From: Lachnospiraceae bacterium
Lineage (GTDB): Bacteria > Bacillota > Clostridia > Lachnospirales > Anaerotignaceae
Length of the DNA: 64,000 nucleotides
Reading direction: 5' to 3'
Assembly (NCBI GenBank): GCA_910576545.1
Contig: CAJTKM010000017.1
Coordinates: 1-64,000 of the forward strand
Under the pieces are notes generated by a model. That model was not told where the DNA came from and searched no databases. It worked only from the letters and a program-made list of their open reading frames with translations. The position numbers and the translations under genes are program-made. How positions within the stretch are numbered: the first letter of the stretch is position 1; the number at the start of each line of letters is the position of its first letter. This document shows, one piece after another, positions 29,953-39,180 of this stretch.

Positions 29953-30084
29953 TTTATAAAAAAGCAAACACAGGAAACATGCAAATCAGGTAAAGAAATA
30001 AAGTGAAATCCCCTTAAATCAACTGCAAAAACCTTGATTTTATGCGGAGAACGGAACAAATTCTGGAATCTGTCAAGGATTGGC

Positions 30085-30113
30085 TTGACGAGGAGGGCAA
30101 ACTTTTATATAAT
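30085..30113 (+). promoter_or_regulatory. Promoter of yajC
   Basis: TTGACG at 30085-30090, 17-base spacer, TATAAT at 30108-30113. Confidence 0.8.
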
Positions 30114-30166
30114 AACTACATTATATTATACAAATTTCAACAGAGAATGCAGAGGAGAGAAAAAAG

Positions 30167-30613
30167 ATGTATGGATTTGTACCATTTTTGTTGGATGCGG
30201 TAATCAAACCGAGTGATGGCAGCGGTGCGGCAACAGGCGGAGCGGCTTCCGGCGGCGGTTTGTTCAGTTCCAGCAATCCTGTCATGATTATTGTAGTATA
30301 CTGTGTCGCGCTGGTCGTTATCATGTACTTCCTTTCGGTAAGACCGACGCAGAAACGTGAGAAAAAGCTGGCTGAAATGAGAAATTCTGTTGTAGTAGGC
30401 GATTCCATCATTACGAACAGCGGTTTTTACGGTAAAGTTGTAGATATGACGTATGATTGCCTGATTGTGGAATTTGGCTTAAACAAGGGCGTGCGTGTCC
30501 CTGTTGCAAAAACGGAGATTTATGGCAAAGCAGAGCCGAACATGTCCAACGAGGCACCTCCGCAGCCGGAACAGCCGAAAAAGAAAGGCCTTTTCAGCAA
30601 AGAAAAGGACTGA
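30167..30613 (+). CDS. yajC: Preprotein translocase subunit YajC
   Basis: Accessory membrane subunit of the Sec translocon. After a short periplasmic, Gly/Ser-rich N-terminus there is one membrane helix (VMIIVVYCVALVVIMYFL, about residues 39-60), followed by the conserved RPTQKREKKLAEMRNSVVVGDSIITNSGFYGKVV stretch and a beta-rich cytosolic domain. The 148-aa length is slightly long because of an acidic/Pro/Lys C-terminal tail (PPQPEQPKKKGLF). RBS GAGGAGAG. It is usually next to tgt or secDF in Clostridia; here it stands alone with its own promoter and terminator. Confidence 0.93.
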   Translation: MYGFVPFLLDAVIKPSDGSGAATGGAASGGGLFSSSNPVMIIVVYCVALVVIMYFLSVRPTQKREKKLAEMRNSVVVGDSIITNSGFYGKVVDMTYDCLIVEFGLNKGVRVPVAKTEIYGKAEPNMSNEAPPQPEQPKKKGLFSKEKD

Positions 30614-30627
30614 GAGTAAAACCGAAG

Positions 30628-30669
30628 CCCGGGGCGGACCTGCGTGATGCAGGATCCCCTCGGGTTTTT
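30628..30669 (+). terminator. Terminator of yajC
   Basis: CCCG, GGGG and CCTGC pair in turn with CGGG, CCCC and GCAGG, followed by TTTTT. It overlaps the region upstream of the next lysR gene. Confidence 0.75.
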
Positions 30670-30703
30670 GTATGCCTGGATTTTGAAAAAGGAGGGCTTC
30701 GCT

Positions 30704-31570
30704 GTGGATATGAATATTCAGAAATATGCCGCTTTTCTGAAAACAGTGGAATACGGCAGTTTTACAAAGGCGGCGGAATCGCTTTCCTATTCGCAGTCCG
30801 GAATCAGCCGTATGATTGCCGATTTGGAAAAGGAATGGGAGGTTTCCCTCCTGGAACGGGGGCGTGGCGGGGTCAGGCTGACCTCCGACGGGATTACCCT
30901 GCTGCCTTATGTAAAAAGGCTCTGCACGGAGTACGACAGTCTGCAAAGGCAGGTAAATGAAATGAAAGGGCTTCAGACAGGGCTGATTCGCATTGGCACG
31001 CTGACGAGTGTTGCAACGCATTGGTTGCCGAATATCATACGGAAGTTCCATGCGGATTATCCTAACATAGAGTACGAGTTGATTTCTGGTGAATATATTG
31101 AGGTGGAAGAATGGATACTGGAGGGCAGGGTGGACTGCGGCTTTCTGCGGCTGCCTGCACATCCGGATTTGGAAACGGTATTTATGGAGCGGGACGAACT
31201 GCTTGTAATCCTGCCGGAAAACCACAGGCTTGCGGATTGTGAGGTGTTTCCGGTTGAGGCACTGTGCGAAGACCCGTTTATGCTTCTGGAAAAAGGCGGC
31301 AGGATGGAGGCTTCTGAGCTCTTTGAGAAATACCATTTGAAACCTGATGTACATTTCAGGACATGGGATGATTACGCGATAATGTCCATGGTGGAAAGCG
31401 GGCTGGGAATCAGCATTGCGCCGGAGCTTTTTCTGCGCCGTACGCCATACCGGATTGCAAAGAAAAAGCTGAATGTGCCAGCCTATCGTGACATTGCCTT
31501 TGCGCTGCGGAGCAGAAAAACGGCATCTATGGCGGTAAAGCGGTTTATGGAATATCTGGATTATCGTTAA
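30704..31570 (+). CDS. LysR family transcriptional regulator
   Basis: A 288-aa regulator: helix-turn-helix at residues 1-62 (FLKTVEYGSFTKAAESLSYS, then QSGISRMIADLEKEW) and a LysR substrate-binding domain with the typical GLIRIGTLTSVATHWLP start and a C-terminal GLGISIAPELFL. The GTG at 30704 is eight bases after GGAGG and is preferred to the ATG at 30710 or to an upstream ATG that would sit inside the yajC terminator. There is no divergent or clearly linked target, so its regulon is unknown. Confidence 0.9.
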   Translation: MDMNIQKYAAFLKTVEYGSFTKAAESLSYSQSGISRMIADLEKEWEVSLLERGRGGVRLTSDGITLLPYVKRLCTEYDSLQRQVNEMKGLQTGLIRIGTLTSVATHWLPNIIRKFHADYPNIEYELISGEYIEVEEWILEGRVDCGFLRLPAHPDLETVFMERDELLVILPENHRLADCEVFPVEALCEDPFMLLEKGGRMEASELFEKYHLKPDVHFRTWDDYAIMSMVESGLGISIAPELFLRRTPYRIAKKKLNVPAYRDIAFALRSRKTASMAVKRFMEYLDYR

Positions 31571-31600
31571 AAGTGGTCTGCGGATACCGTCTTGTCTGCC

Positions 31601-31629
31601 TTGACTTTTCCATATGCTTCCTGTAAAAT
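31601..31629 (+). promoter_or_regulatory. Promoter of the hybrid histidine kinase
   Basis: TTGACT at 31601-31606, 17-base spacer and TAAAAT at 31624-31629. Confidence 0.65.
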
Positions 31630-31696
31630 AACGACAGGTATTTCAGAAAGAATATAGGGGATTTGCTGTTTGTGCATTGGGAGGAGGCATGCAGCT

Positions 31697-33913
31697 GTGG
31701 CTGTTTTTGAACATACGGAGCAGAACCTCAAACAAAAGGGGACGAAATGGCAGAAAATGTTACCGCTGATGGTAGTGGCGGTGCTTGCGGTTCTGGCGGC
31801 AGCCAGTACGCTGACGTTTTATCAATATATGGATAAAACGTTTTTTAAGGAGCGAAGTTCCCATTTTATAGAAATATCGGATACGGTAACACAGGTGATT
31901 GAATCAGCCGTACTGCATTACCGTACAGCGGCGCATACGGCGGAGGCTATGTTCGAGGATGCAGACACGCATACGGAAAGCGCGGCAAAAGCTGCTCTGG
32001 CGGAAATCCAGGAAAAACTGGGGACAGATAATGGCACGGTGGTAGCATTTGACAGCAGCGCGTGGTTTTACGCTTCAGATGGCAGCACGGGACGGTGGCA
32101 GGAAACAGAAATGCTTTCCAACGGAGAGGAAATGCAGACAGTCGTGACGCCGCTGGATTACCGTGAAGACGGTAAATCGTACATTCTTTTTGTGAAAAAG
32201 CTGGATATGCAGAAAAGTGAAGGGATTGCGCTGACCCATATAGGTGTGGTGGTGGACCTTTCCGTTTTCCAGAAAACCTTTGATGCGGAGCTGTTCCAGA
32301 ACCGGAGCCATGTTTATGTAGTGAATCCTGACGGGTACAGCCTGTACCGGCATGAATGTGCCGGTGGTTTTATTGACGATTATGATATCTTGGGCACGCT
32401 GAAAAAGGACTGCGAATTTATTCATGGAGGCACTACGGAAAGCCTGCACAGAAACCTGCAGGAGAGAACAAGTGCAGGCTATGAGTTTTATTTTGGAGAA
32501 GAACGTTATTTTGTCGCGGCTTCGCCCGTCAGGCAGACAGACTGGGCTGTGCTGACGTTCGTTCCGACAGAGGTTCTGTCGGCGGGTACAACGTCGTTCC
32601 TGAATATGGCAGTCGTGTATGTTTCGGTGATTGCTTCCATGGTTGTGCTGATGATGGGACTGCTGATGTTCTTTTTTATCTCCAAACGGGGCGACCGCCG
32701 AATCATTGCACACCAGAGGCAGGCCAATGCCCTGCTGAAGGATGCGGCAGACGCTGCGAATGCCGCGAGCATTGCAAAGAGTGATTTTCTTTCCCATATG
32801 TCGCACGATATCCGCACGCCTATCAACGGCATTATGGGTATGACGGAGATTGCGCTGAAAAACATTGATGACAAAGACAGGGTTCTGGACTGTCTGCAAA
32901 AAATAGACGGCTCATCAGGGCATTTGCTGAGCCTTGTCAATGATGTGCTGGATATGTCCCGCATTGAAAGCGGGAAGGTGCAAATCAGCCATAAACCGCT
33001 TAACATTCTGGAACTGCTCCGGCATTGTTCCTCCATCATCAGCGGACAGCTGCAGGGGCGGGATATAATGTTTACAGAGGAATTTGAGAATATAGAAAAT
33101 CCGCATATCCTTGGAGATGAACTGCACCTACGGCAGGTATTGATTAATATTCTCGGCAATGCGGTGAAATTTACGCCAGACGGCGGGAGGATATACTTCC
33201 GCGTGCGGGAGTTTTCGGCGGAAGGAGAAGCGGCGCGGTTCCATATTGAGATAGAGGATACGGGAATCGGCATGAAGCCGGAATTTCTGCCGCATATTTT
33301 CGAGCCTTTTGCGCAGGAGGACGGCGGCAACCGCAGCAGTTACAAGGGTACCGGTCTGGGCATGTCTATCACCAAAAAATTTATGGACCTGATGGGCGGT
33401 ATTGTAGAGGTACAGAGTGAGCCGGGCAAGGGTACGCTGTTCCGGCTGGAACTGCCTGTGGAAATTGACCGCGAATGGCAGGGGGAACAGGAGCCTGCGG
33501 GACAGCAGACCACACTTGCCGGAGCGCGCGTGATTCTTGCCGAGGATAATGATTTGAACATGGAGATTGCAGTTTTCATGCTGGAAAGCCTTGAAATAGA
33601 GGTGACGGCGGTGACAGATGGGAAAGCGGCTCTGGATGCTTTTGCCGCTGCCGCGCCGGGAACATTTGACGGGATACTGATGGATGTCATGATGCCTGTG
33701 ATGGACGGGCTGACGGCAACGCGGGAGATTCGTGCTTTGGAGCGGGAAGATGCTGGAACCATTCCGATTATTGCCATGACAGCCAATGCTTATGACGAGG
33801 ACAGAAGGAAATGCATGGAGGCGGGTATGGACGCCCACATGTCCAAGCCGATTGACGGAGAAGTGCTCCGGAAAATGCTTGTGCAGTATATTTGCGTGGA
33901 ACGGCATACCTGA
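31697..33913 (+). CDS. Hybrid sensor histidine kinase / response regulator
   Basis: A 738-aa membrane sensor. One helix near residues 21-40 and a second near 300-328 (VVYVSVIASMVVLMMGLLMFF) enclose an extracytoplasmic Cache-like sensor. The HisKA H-box SHMSHDIRTPING has phospho-acceptor His370; the HATPase domain shows NILGNAVKFTPDGG, DTGIGM and GTGLGMSI. A C-terminal receiver (VILAEDNDLNMEI) has phospho-acceptor Asp663 in LMDVMMPVMDG. There is no DNA-binding output or HPt domain, so signalling must pass to another protein. GTG 31697 is nine bases after AGGAGG; an upstream TTG is possible but lacks an RBS. Confidence 0.92.
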   Translation: MAVFEHTEQNLKQKGTKWQKMLPLMVVAVLAVLAAASTLTFYQYMDKTFFKERSSHFIEISDTVTQVIESAVLHYRTAAHTAEAMFEDADTHTESAAKAALAEIQEKLGTDNGTVVAFDSSAWFYASDGSTGRWQETEMLSNGEEMQTVVTPLDYREDGKSYILFVKKLDMQKSEGIALTHIGVVVDLSVFQKTFDAELFQNRSHVYVVNPDGYSLYRHECAGGFIDDYDILGTLKKDCEFIHGGTTESLHRNLQERTSAGYEFYFGEERYFVAASPVRQTDWAVLTFVPTEVLSAGTTSFLNMAVVYVSVIASMVVLMMGLLMFFFISKRGDRRIIAHQRQANALLKDAADAANAASIAKSDFLSHMSHDIRTPINGIMGMTEIALKNIDDKDRVLDCLQKIDGSSGHLLSLVNDVLDMSRIESGKVQISHKPLNILELLRHCSSIISGQLQGRDIMFTEEFENIENPHILGDELHLRQVLINILGNAVKFTPDGGRIYFRVREFSAEGEAARFHIEIEDTGIGMKPEFLPHIFEPFAQEDGGNRSSYKGTGLGMSITKKFMDLMGGIVEVQSEPGKGTLFRLELPVEIDREWQGEQEPAGQQTTLAGARVILAEDNDLNMEIAVFMLESLEIEVTAVTDGKAALDAFAAAAPGTFDGILMDVMMPVMDGLTATREIRALEREDAGTIPIIAMTANAYDEDRRKCMEAGMDAHMSKPIDGEVLRKMLVQYICVERHT

Positions 33914-33937
33914 AAATGTTTGCAGTATATAATAAAG

Positions 33938-33980
33938 AAAGCCTGCGGCAAATGGAATATATTCCGGCCGTGGGCTTTTT
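33938..33980 (+). terminator. Terminator of the hybrid kinase gene
   Basis: AAAGCC-TG-CGG pairs with CCG-TG-GGCTTT, with an AATATATT-type inner stem, then TTTTT. Confidence 0.7.
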
Positions 33981-34100
33981 CTGCTTCAGGCGCTTTTTCC
34001 GATTTTGGAATAATTCACGAAATTCCGCGGACAAAATCGATTTTTGTTCTGCTGTGAAAGTACAAATTGCCAAACGAACGGGAAGAAGCGCGCAAAATCG

Positions 34101-34129
34101 TTGACAATTTTATGTATGCGGGGTAAAAT
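34101..34129 (+). promoter_or_regulatory. Promoter of the nucleoside operon
   Basis: Perfect TTGACA at 34101-34106, 17-base spacer, TAAAAT at 34124-34129. Confidence 0.8.
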
Positions 34130-34142
34130 AAGGAGGAACAAA

Positions 34143-34193
34143 ATGCTCATGTTGTATGTGAGCGTTTGTTTCTTACAAACAAAGCCTATATGA
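34143..34193 (+). CDS. Possible leader peptide, 16 aa
   Basis: A tiny frame, sequence MLMLYVSVCFLQTKPI, with an AGGAGG site six bases before its ATG. It ends 20 bases before the start of the binding-lipoprotein gene and lies between promoter and main RBS. Its message can fold into GCTCA/TGAGC and TTTGT/ACAAA hairpins. A strong RBS on a short frame suggests a regulatory upstream ORF or a coincidental site. No homologue is known to me. Confidence 0.4.
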   Translation: MLMLYVSVCFLQTKPI

Positions 34194-34213
34194 AAAAAGA
34201 AAGGGAGAGGACT

Positions 34214-35347
34214 ATGAAAAAAATGCTTTCATTACTGCTCGCTTCCGCACTGACAGTGTCCATGCTGGCAGGCTGCGGCGGCGGGAACGACACGCCGGCG
34301 GCAGACAATGCGGATTCTGAGGGCGAAGGCAAAAAGGTTTATAAAGTATGTAACCTTGTGAACGGCAACCTTGGTGACAAATCCTTCTTTGACTCTGCGG
34401 AAGCGGGACTTCAGGAGCTGAAGGCAGCGGGCAGGATTGAATATGACAAGGCAATCGAAATGGGCGGCACAACAGAGGACGAGGTAAAATGGGAAGGTAT
34501 GCTGGAGGAAGTTTCCGCATCCGGAGAATACGACCTGATTATTGTAGGTACATATCAGATGCCTGAGTATCTGAAAAACGTATCCGAGAATTACCCTGAC
34601 CAGAAATACCTGATTTATGATGATACAACATATGTTCTGCCTAACGTAGTAAATGTAAACTACAAGCAGAATGACCTTGGCTATCTGGTAGGTACATTTG
34701 CAGCGGCTATGACGACAGAAACAGGTGTTGAAGGCATCAATGAGGATGCGGTAGTCGGCTTCGTCGGCGGCGTGGACAGCCCTGTTATCAATGACTTCCT
34801 GTATGGCTTCCTGCTGGGTGCGCAGGCGGTAAATCCTGATATCAAGGTTGACACAAGATATACAAACAGCTATGTTGACCCCGCGAAGGGCAAAGAGCTT
34901 GCAGAATCCATGATTAACGATAATAACTGTGACATCATCTGGGGCGTTGCGGGCAACTCCGGCAACGGCGCGGTTGAGGCGGCTATGGAAACAGGCAAGG
35001 CTTACTTCATCGGCGTTGACTCCGACCAGGAAGTTACACTTCCCGCTGAACAGGCTGCAATCACACTGACATCCGGCCTGAAGAACATTGACAAGTCCCT
35101 TATCTGGATTTTCGATGAATGGGATGCAGGCAGAGAACACTGGGGCGAACATATCCTGCTTGGTATGAAAGAAGACGGTATCGGTATCGTTACAGATAAG
35201 AACTATGACAAGATGGTTCCCGATTCCGTTAAGGAAAAGGTAAATGCTGCAATCGAAGCAGTTGCCAGCGGCGAAATTGTAGTTCCTACGGCAATCGGCG
35301 ATGAAAGCAATGCGGTTGTAGAACTGAGAGAATCTATGAAGCCTTAA
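34214..35347 (+). CDS. BMP family ABC transporter substrate-binding lipoprotein (nucleoside)
   Basis: A 377-aa lipoprotein of the BmpA/PnrA/Med family, which binds purine nucleosides outside the cell. Lipobox LAGC with Cys21, then a low-complexity acidic linker and the binding domain starting VYKVCNLVNGNLGDKSFFDSA. YLIYDDTTY, GFVGGVDSP and WGVAGNSGNGA are family landmarks. The RBS AGGGAGAGG precedes the ATG; the 16-codon upstream extension lacks a signal. First structural gene of a six-gene transport-and-hydrolysis operon. A terminator-like hairpin just downstream would leave this gene more expressed than the rest. Confidence 0.93.
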   Translation: MKKMLSLLLASALTVSMLAGCGGGNDTPAADNADSEGEGKKVYKVCNLVNGNLGDKSFFDSAEAGLQELKAAGRIEYDKAIEMGGTTEDEVKWEGMLEEVSASGEYDLIIVGTYQMPEYLKNVSENYPDQKYLIYDDTTYVLPNVVNVNYKQNDLGYLVGTFAAAMTTETGVEGINEDAVVGFVGGVDSPVINDFLYGFLLGAQAVNPDIKVDTRYTNSYVDPAKGKELAESMINDNNCDIIWGVAGNSGNGAVEAAMETGKAYFIGVDSDQEVTLPAEQAAITLTSGLKNIDKSLIWIFDEWDAGREHWGEHILLGMKEDGIGIVTDKNYDKMVPDSVKEKVNAAIEAVASGEIVVPTAIGDESNAVVELRESMKP

Positions 35348-35374
35348 TGCGGAGCGCATTGACAGCTTTTTGAA

Positions 35375-35406
35375 ACTTGAAGGGGGGCGGGTTCGCTCCC
35401 CTTTTT
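35375..35406 (+). terminator. Intra-operon terminator after the binding-lipoprotein gene
   Basis: AAGGGG and GCG pair with CGC and CCCCTT around GGTT, followed by TTTTT; an outer TTTGAAA/TTTCAAA contact extends the stem. It lies between the lipoprotein gene and the ABC ATPase gene. Probably partial. Confidence 0.7.
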
Positions 35407-35580
35407 CAAAGTAAGGAAAGCTGTGCCCTGTGAAAAGCCTTTTGCGGTGTTTTGCGGACGGGAAAGGTTTTTTTCAGGACACAAAAAGGAAACGAAAAAA
35501 GAAATGCAGGCGGCTGTGCCGGAAACGCGGGAAACGGCGTTTTGGCTGATGTTTGAGAGAGGCAAAAAGGAGGGGTGTCT

Positions 35581-37146
35581 ATGGGAGAGCAGGAGTATGT
35601 TGTCCAGATGAAGGGCATTACAAAGGTTTATCCCAATGGTGTCGCTGCAAATCAGGGTGTGGATTTCAACGTGAAGCGGGGGGAAATACACGCTTTGATG
35701 GGTGAAAACGGCGCGGGGAAATCTACGCTGATGAAAATGCTGTTTGGCTTAGAACAGCCAACGGAAGGCGAAATTTTTATCAACGGAAAAAAAGAAACGC
35801 TTTCTTCACCAACGGCTGCCATTTCCAAAGGGATTGGCATGGTACACCAGCATTTTATGCTTGTGCCGAACCTGACGGTTGCGGAAAACATGGTGCTTGG
35901 CATGGAACCAAAGCAGAAATCGCTGTTTTTGGATTACAAAAAAGCAGTAGAGATTACGAAGGAATATGCCCAAAAGTATAACCTGCAAGTTGACCCTGAC
36001 GCGAAAGTACGAGATATTCCGGTCGGCATGAAGCAGAAGGTGGAAATATTGAAAGCATTGGTGCGCGGTGCAAAGATATTGATTCTGGACGAGCCTACTG
36101 CCGTTCTGACGACACAGGAAACGGAAGAGCTGTTCAAGGAGCTGGTGCAGCTTAAAGAGCAGGGCTATACCCTGATATTCATTTCCCATAAGCTGAACGA
36201 AATCAAACAGATTACGGATCGGATGACCATTATGCGTGGCGGCAAATCCATGGGCGTTTACAATACGGCTGATGTTTCCAAGGAGGAAATCTCCCGCCTG
36301 ATGGTAGGGCGTGATGTTATCCTGACGGTGGAGAAGGAGAAGGCTGTGCCGGCGGAAGTCGTGCTTAAGGTCAGGGATTTGGAATATACGAACGAGTGGA
36401 ACAAAAAAATGCTGGACAGGATTTCCTTTGACGTGCGCAAAGGCGAGATACTGGGCGTTGCGGGTGTTGAGGGCAACGGGCAGAGAGAGCTGGTAGACAT
36501 GCTGTTCAGCCTGAATACGCCGGACAGCGGGGCGGTTACGGTCAATGGGGAATCTGTGCTGAATAAGTCCCAGCGTGTGGTGCGCGATCTGGGCGTTTCT
36601 CTGATACCAGAGGACCGCATGACATTCGGTATTGCGGGCACTGGAACGATTGAAGAAAACCTGATGTCCGACCGTGTTGCCAGCAAACGCTACAACAAAG
36701 GGCCCCTGTTTGACATGAAGGCAATGCATGAGGACAGCGACCAGCTTATCGTGGATTATAAGGTGCTCTGCAAATCCAGAAAGCAGCAGGTTGGCATGCT
36801 TTCCGGCGGGAATATCCAGAAGGTCGTTGTTGCGCGGGAATTTTCCTGCAATCCTGTCCTTATCATAGCGGATCAGCCGACGCGCGGCATTGACGTAGGT
36901 GCGACGGAGTTTATCCGTAAAAAGCTGGTGGAATTGAGCAGGGCGGGAGCCGCCGTGCTTCTGGTTTCGGCAGACCTGAATGAGGTTATGGAACTTTCCG
37001 ACAGCCTGATTATCATGTGCAATGGAAAAATTGCCGCGTATTTTGAAGATACCTCCAGGCTGGACGATACTGTAATGGGCGAATATATGCTCGGCCTGAA
37101 ACAGCAGGGTGAGGAGGAAGTAAGGAGGGTGCAGCATGAAGCATAA
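35581..37146 (+). CDS. Nucleoside ABC transporter ATP-binding protein (double cassette)
   Basis: A 521-aa cytosolic ATPase with two fused ABC cassettes, as in YufO/NupO- and sugar-type importers. Cassette 1 has Walker A GENGAGKS near residue 40, Q-loop VHQHFML and Walker B KILILDEPTAVL. Cassette 2 has GVEGNGQRELV as a degenerate Walker A, signature LSGGNIQKVVVAREF and VLIIADQPTRGID. The degenerate Walker A and Asp for Glu in Walker B of the second half are usual in this class. ATG 35581 is seven bases after GGAGG. Its end overlaps the first permease by 11 bases. Confidence 0.93.
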   Translation: MGEQEYVVQMKGITKVYPNGVAANQGVDFNVKRGEIHALMGENGAGKSTLMKMLFGLEQPTEGEIFINGKKETLSSPTAAISKGIGMVHQHFMLVPNLTVAENMVLGMEPKQKSLFLDYKKAVEITKEYAQKYNLQVDPDAKVRDIPVGMKQKVEILKALVRGAKILILDEPTAVLTTQETEELFKELVQLKEQGYTLIFISHKLNEIKQITDRMTIMRGGKSMGVYNTADVSKEEISRLMVGRDVILTVEKEKAVPAEVVLKVRDLEYTNEWNKKMLDRISFDVRKGEILGVAGVEGNGQRELVDMLFSLNTPDSGAVTVNGESVLNKSQRVVRDLGVSLIPEDRMTFGIAGTGTIEENLMSDRVASKRYNKGPLFDMKAMHEDSDQLIVDYKVLCKSRKQQVGMLSGGNIQKVVVAREFSCNPVLIIADQPTRGIDVGATEFIRKKLVELSRAGAAVLLVSADLNEVMELSDSLIIMCNGKIAAYFEDTSRLDDTVMGEYMLGLKQQGEEEVRRVQHEA

Positions 37147-38242
37147 ACGGAAATTTATGTTTGAAATGATTCGGGGGCTTGCGGCAATCGTGATTGCGAT
37201 TGCGGTGGCGTTTGTCCTGATACTGCTTTCCTCCGACAGCCCGGGAACGGCTCTGGAATGTCTGCTGATACGTCCTGTTTTCAGCGGCGGCTCACTGAAC
37301 GTGAAATCTATCTGGGCGATTTTAGGGCGCATGACGCCTATCATATTTACGGGCCTTGGCGTATGCGTAATGTTTTCCGCAAACCAGTTCAACCTTGCGG
37401 GCGAAGGCACGACCATGCTGGGCGGTTTTATCGGCGGCCTGATAGCGATTTACATACCCATGAGCGCGGGCCTGCATCCGGCGGTCTGCATACTGGCGGG
37501 GGCGGTTGTCGGCGGTCTGGCAATGCTGATTCCCGCAATTATCAAAGTGAAGCTGAATGCCAGCGAAATGGTATGCTCCCTGATGCTGAACTATGTCATC
37601 ATGTACATCATACTGCATTTCCTGAATAATACCTTTGCGGACAGGAGTAAGGGCTCGACGCAGACGTATCCTTTCCTGGAAACGGCAAAGGTGACAAAGC
37701 TGATTCCGGGAACAGAACTGACATGGGGCTTTCTGGCGGCGATTGTGGCAACGGCAGTGATTGCGGTATTCATGTTCCGTACACGCTGGGGCTATGCCAT
37801 CCGCATGATTGGCATTAATGAATCTTTTTCGAAATACTCCGGCATGAAGGTTGGCGCGATTATCATTGCGTCACAGGTTATTGGCGGCCTGCTTTCCGGC
37901 ATGGGCGGCGCGATTGAGGCATTGGGACGGTACAATACGTTTCTTTGGAAGGAACTGCCCGGCTATGGCTGGACAGGCATGACGGTTGCGATTCTGGCGA
38001 AAAATAACCCGATTATGGTGCCGTTTGCCGCGCTGTTCATTGCATACCTGAATCGAGGCTGTGAACTGATGTCCATTTACGCGGGCGTGCCTTCGGAAAT
38101 GATTGATATCATACAGGCGGTTATCTTCCTGTTCTTCGCGGCGGAGCAGTTCATGGCGAAAACGCGCCAGAAAATTGTCGTGAAAGACGCGAAAGAAGAA
38201 ATGCGTGAAAAACAGCTTGCGGCGGAAGGAGGGAATGTGTAA
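37136..38242 (+). CDS. Nucleoside ABC transporter permease 1
   Basis: A 368-aa membrane subunit of the BMP-type importer (NupP/YufP class) with about nine hydrophobic segments. KSIWAILGRMTPIIFTGLGV, FNLAGEGTTMLGGF and the EAA-like MIGINESFSKYSG loop are the family's conserved parts. It overlaps the ATPase gene by 11 bases and the next permease gene by one base (TAATG), so the three are translationally coupled. The C-terminal tail is cytosolic and charged. Confidence 0.92.
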   Translation: MKHKRKFMFEMIRGLAAIVIAIAVAFVLILLSSDSPGTALECLLIRPVFSGGSLNVKSIWAILGRMTPIIFTGLGVCVMFSANQFNLAGEGTTMLGGFIGGLIAIYIPMSAGLHPAVCILAGAVVGGLAMLIPAIIKVKLNASEMVCSLMLNYVIMYIILHFLNNTFADRSKGSTQTYPFLETAKVTKLIPGTELTWGFLAAIVATAVIAVFMFRTRWGYAIRMIGINESFSKYSGMKVGAIIIASQVIGGLLSGMGGAIEALGRYNTFLWKELPGYGWTGMTVAILAKNNPIMVPFAALFIAYLNRGCELMSIYAGVPSEMIDIIQAVIFLFFAAEQFMAKTRQKIVVKDAKEEMREKQLAAEGGNV

Positions 38243-39177
38243 TGTTTGAGCAGTTGATCAGCATGGTTTTTACAACCAGCTTTGGCTATTCCATTATCCG
38301 TATCACTTCCCCGATACTGTTTGCGGCTCTGGCGGCCGTTGTGGCGGAAAAAGCCGGTGTTTCCAATATCGGTCTGGAGGGTATTATGGGCATTTCCGCG
38401 CTGTTTGGCGTGCTGTTTGCCTATTGGACAAATAACTGGCTGGTCGGCGTGCTGGGCGCGCTGGTGGTCGGTGCGTTTTTGGGGCTTATTATGGGCTTCT
38501 TTGCGCTGAAACTGAAAACGGATATTATCCTTGCGGGTATCGCCATTAACCTGATGGGCGGCGGCGGTACGATTTTTCTGCTGTACCTCTTTACAGGGCT
38601 GAAGGGCAATACCGCAAGCCTGACGACGCCGGCTATGCTGACGCCGAGAATCAACATTCCCCTGGTTCAGGATATTCCTGTGCTGGGTCCGATTCTTTCC
38701 GGACATTCCATATTGACTTATGTTGCATTCCTGCTGGTACTTTTGGTTTGGGTGCTGCTGTATAAAACAGCAACGGGCCTGCGGATTCGTGCGGTGGGCG
38801 AAAATCCCAATGCGGCGGACAGCGTAGGCGTCAGTGTGCTGAAAATCCAGTATATCGCGCTGGCAATTTCCGGCGCACTTTCCGGCCTTGGCGGGGCATA
38901 TATGTCCATGTATTATTCTCAGAGCTGGAACACAGGCATTATTGCCGGACGCGGGTTTATCGCGCTTGCAGCGCAGGCGATGGGACAGGGCGAGCCTGTG
39001 GGGGCAATGCTTTCTTCATTGCTGTTCGGCTTTGCGAGCGCGCTTGGCAATAAGATGGAGGGTATGCCCGGCTTCTCGTCCTACCTTGTGGCGGCTATCC
39101 CCTATGCGGTGACGATTATCGGCCTTGTGCTTTATGCAGCTGCGACAATTAAGCGAATCAAAAAGACACGGAAGTAG
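38242..39177 (+). CDS. Nucleoside ABC transporter permease 2
   Basis: A 311-aa membrane subunit (NupQ/YufQ class), with about eight helices. SPILFAALAAVVAEKAGVSNIGLEGIMG and the AVGENPNAADSVGVSV cytosolic loop, which contacts the ATPase, are diagnostic. It pairs with the upstream permease as a heterodimer. Its stop codon lies three bases from the left end of a small palindromic element, which separates it from the nucleoside hydrolase genes. Confidence 0.92.
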   Translation: MFEQLISMVFTTSFGYSIIRITSPILFAALAAVVAEKAGVSNIGLEGIMGISALFGVLFAYWTNNWLVGVLGALVVGAFLGLIMGFFALKLKTDIILAGIAINLMGGGGTIFLLYLFTGLKGNTASLTTPAMLTPRINIPLVQDIPVLGPILSGHSILTYVAFLLVLLVWVLLYKTATGLRIRAVGENPNAADSVGVSVLKIQYIALAISGALSGLGGAYMSMYYSQSWNTGIIAGRGFIALAAQAMGQGEPVGAMLSSLLFGFASALGNKMEGMPGFSSYLVAAIPYAVTIIGLVLYAAATIKRIKKTRK

Positions 39178-39180
39178 GTC

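Noticed and set aside
30644-30703. Upstream ATG for the LysR gene after yajC.
   Set aside because: It would start inside the yajC terminator hairpin, while a GGAGG site fits GTG 30704.
31670-31696. TTG start for the hybrid histidine kinase.
   Set aside because: The AGGAGG site lies inside that extension and fits GTG 31697.
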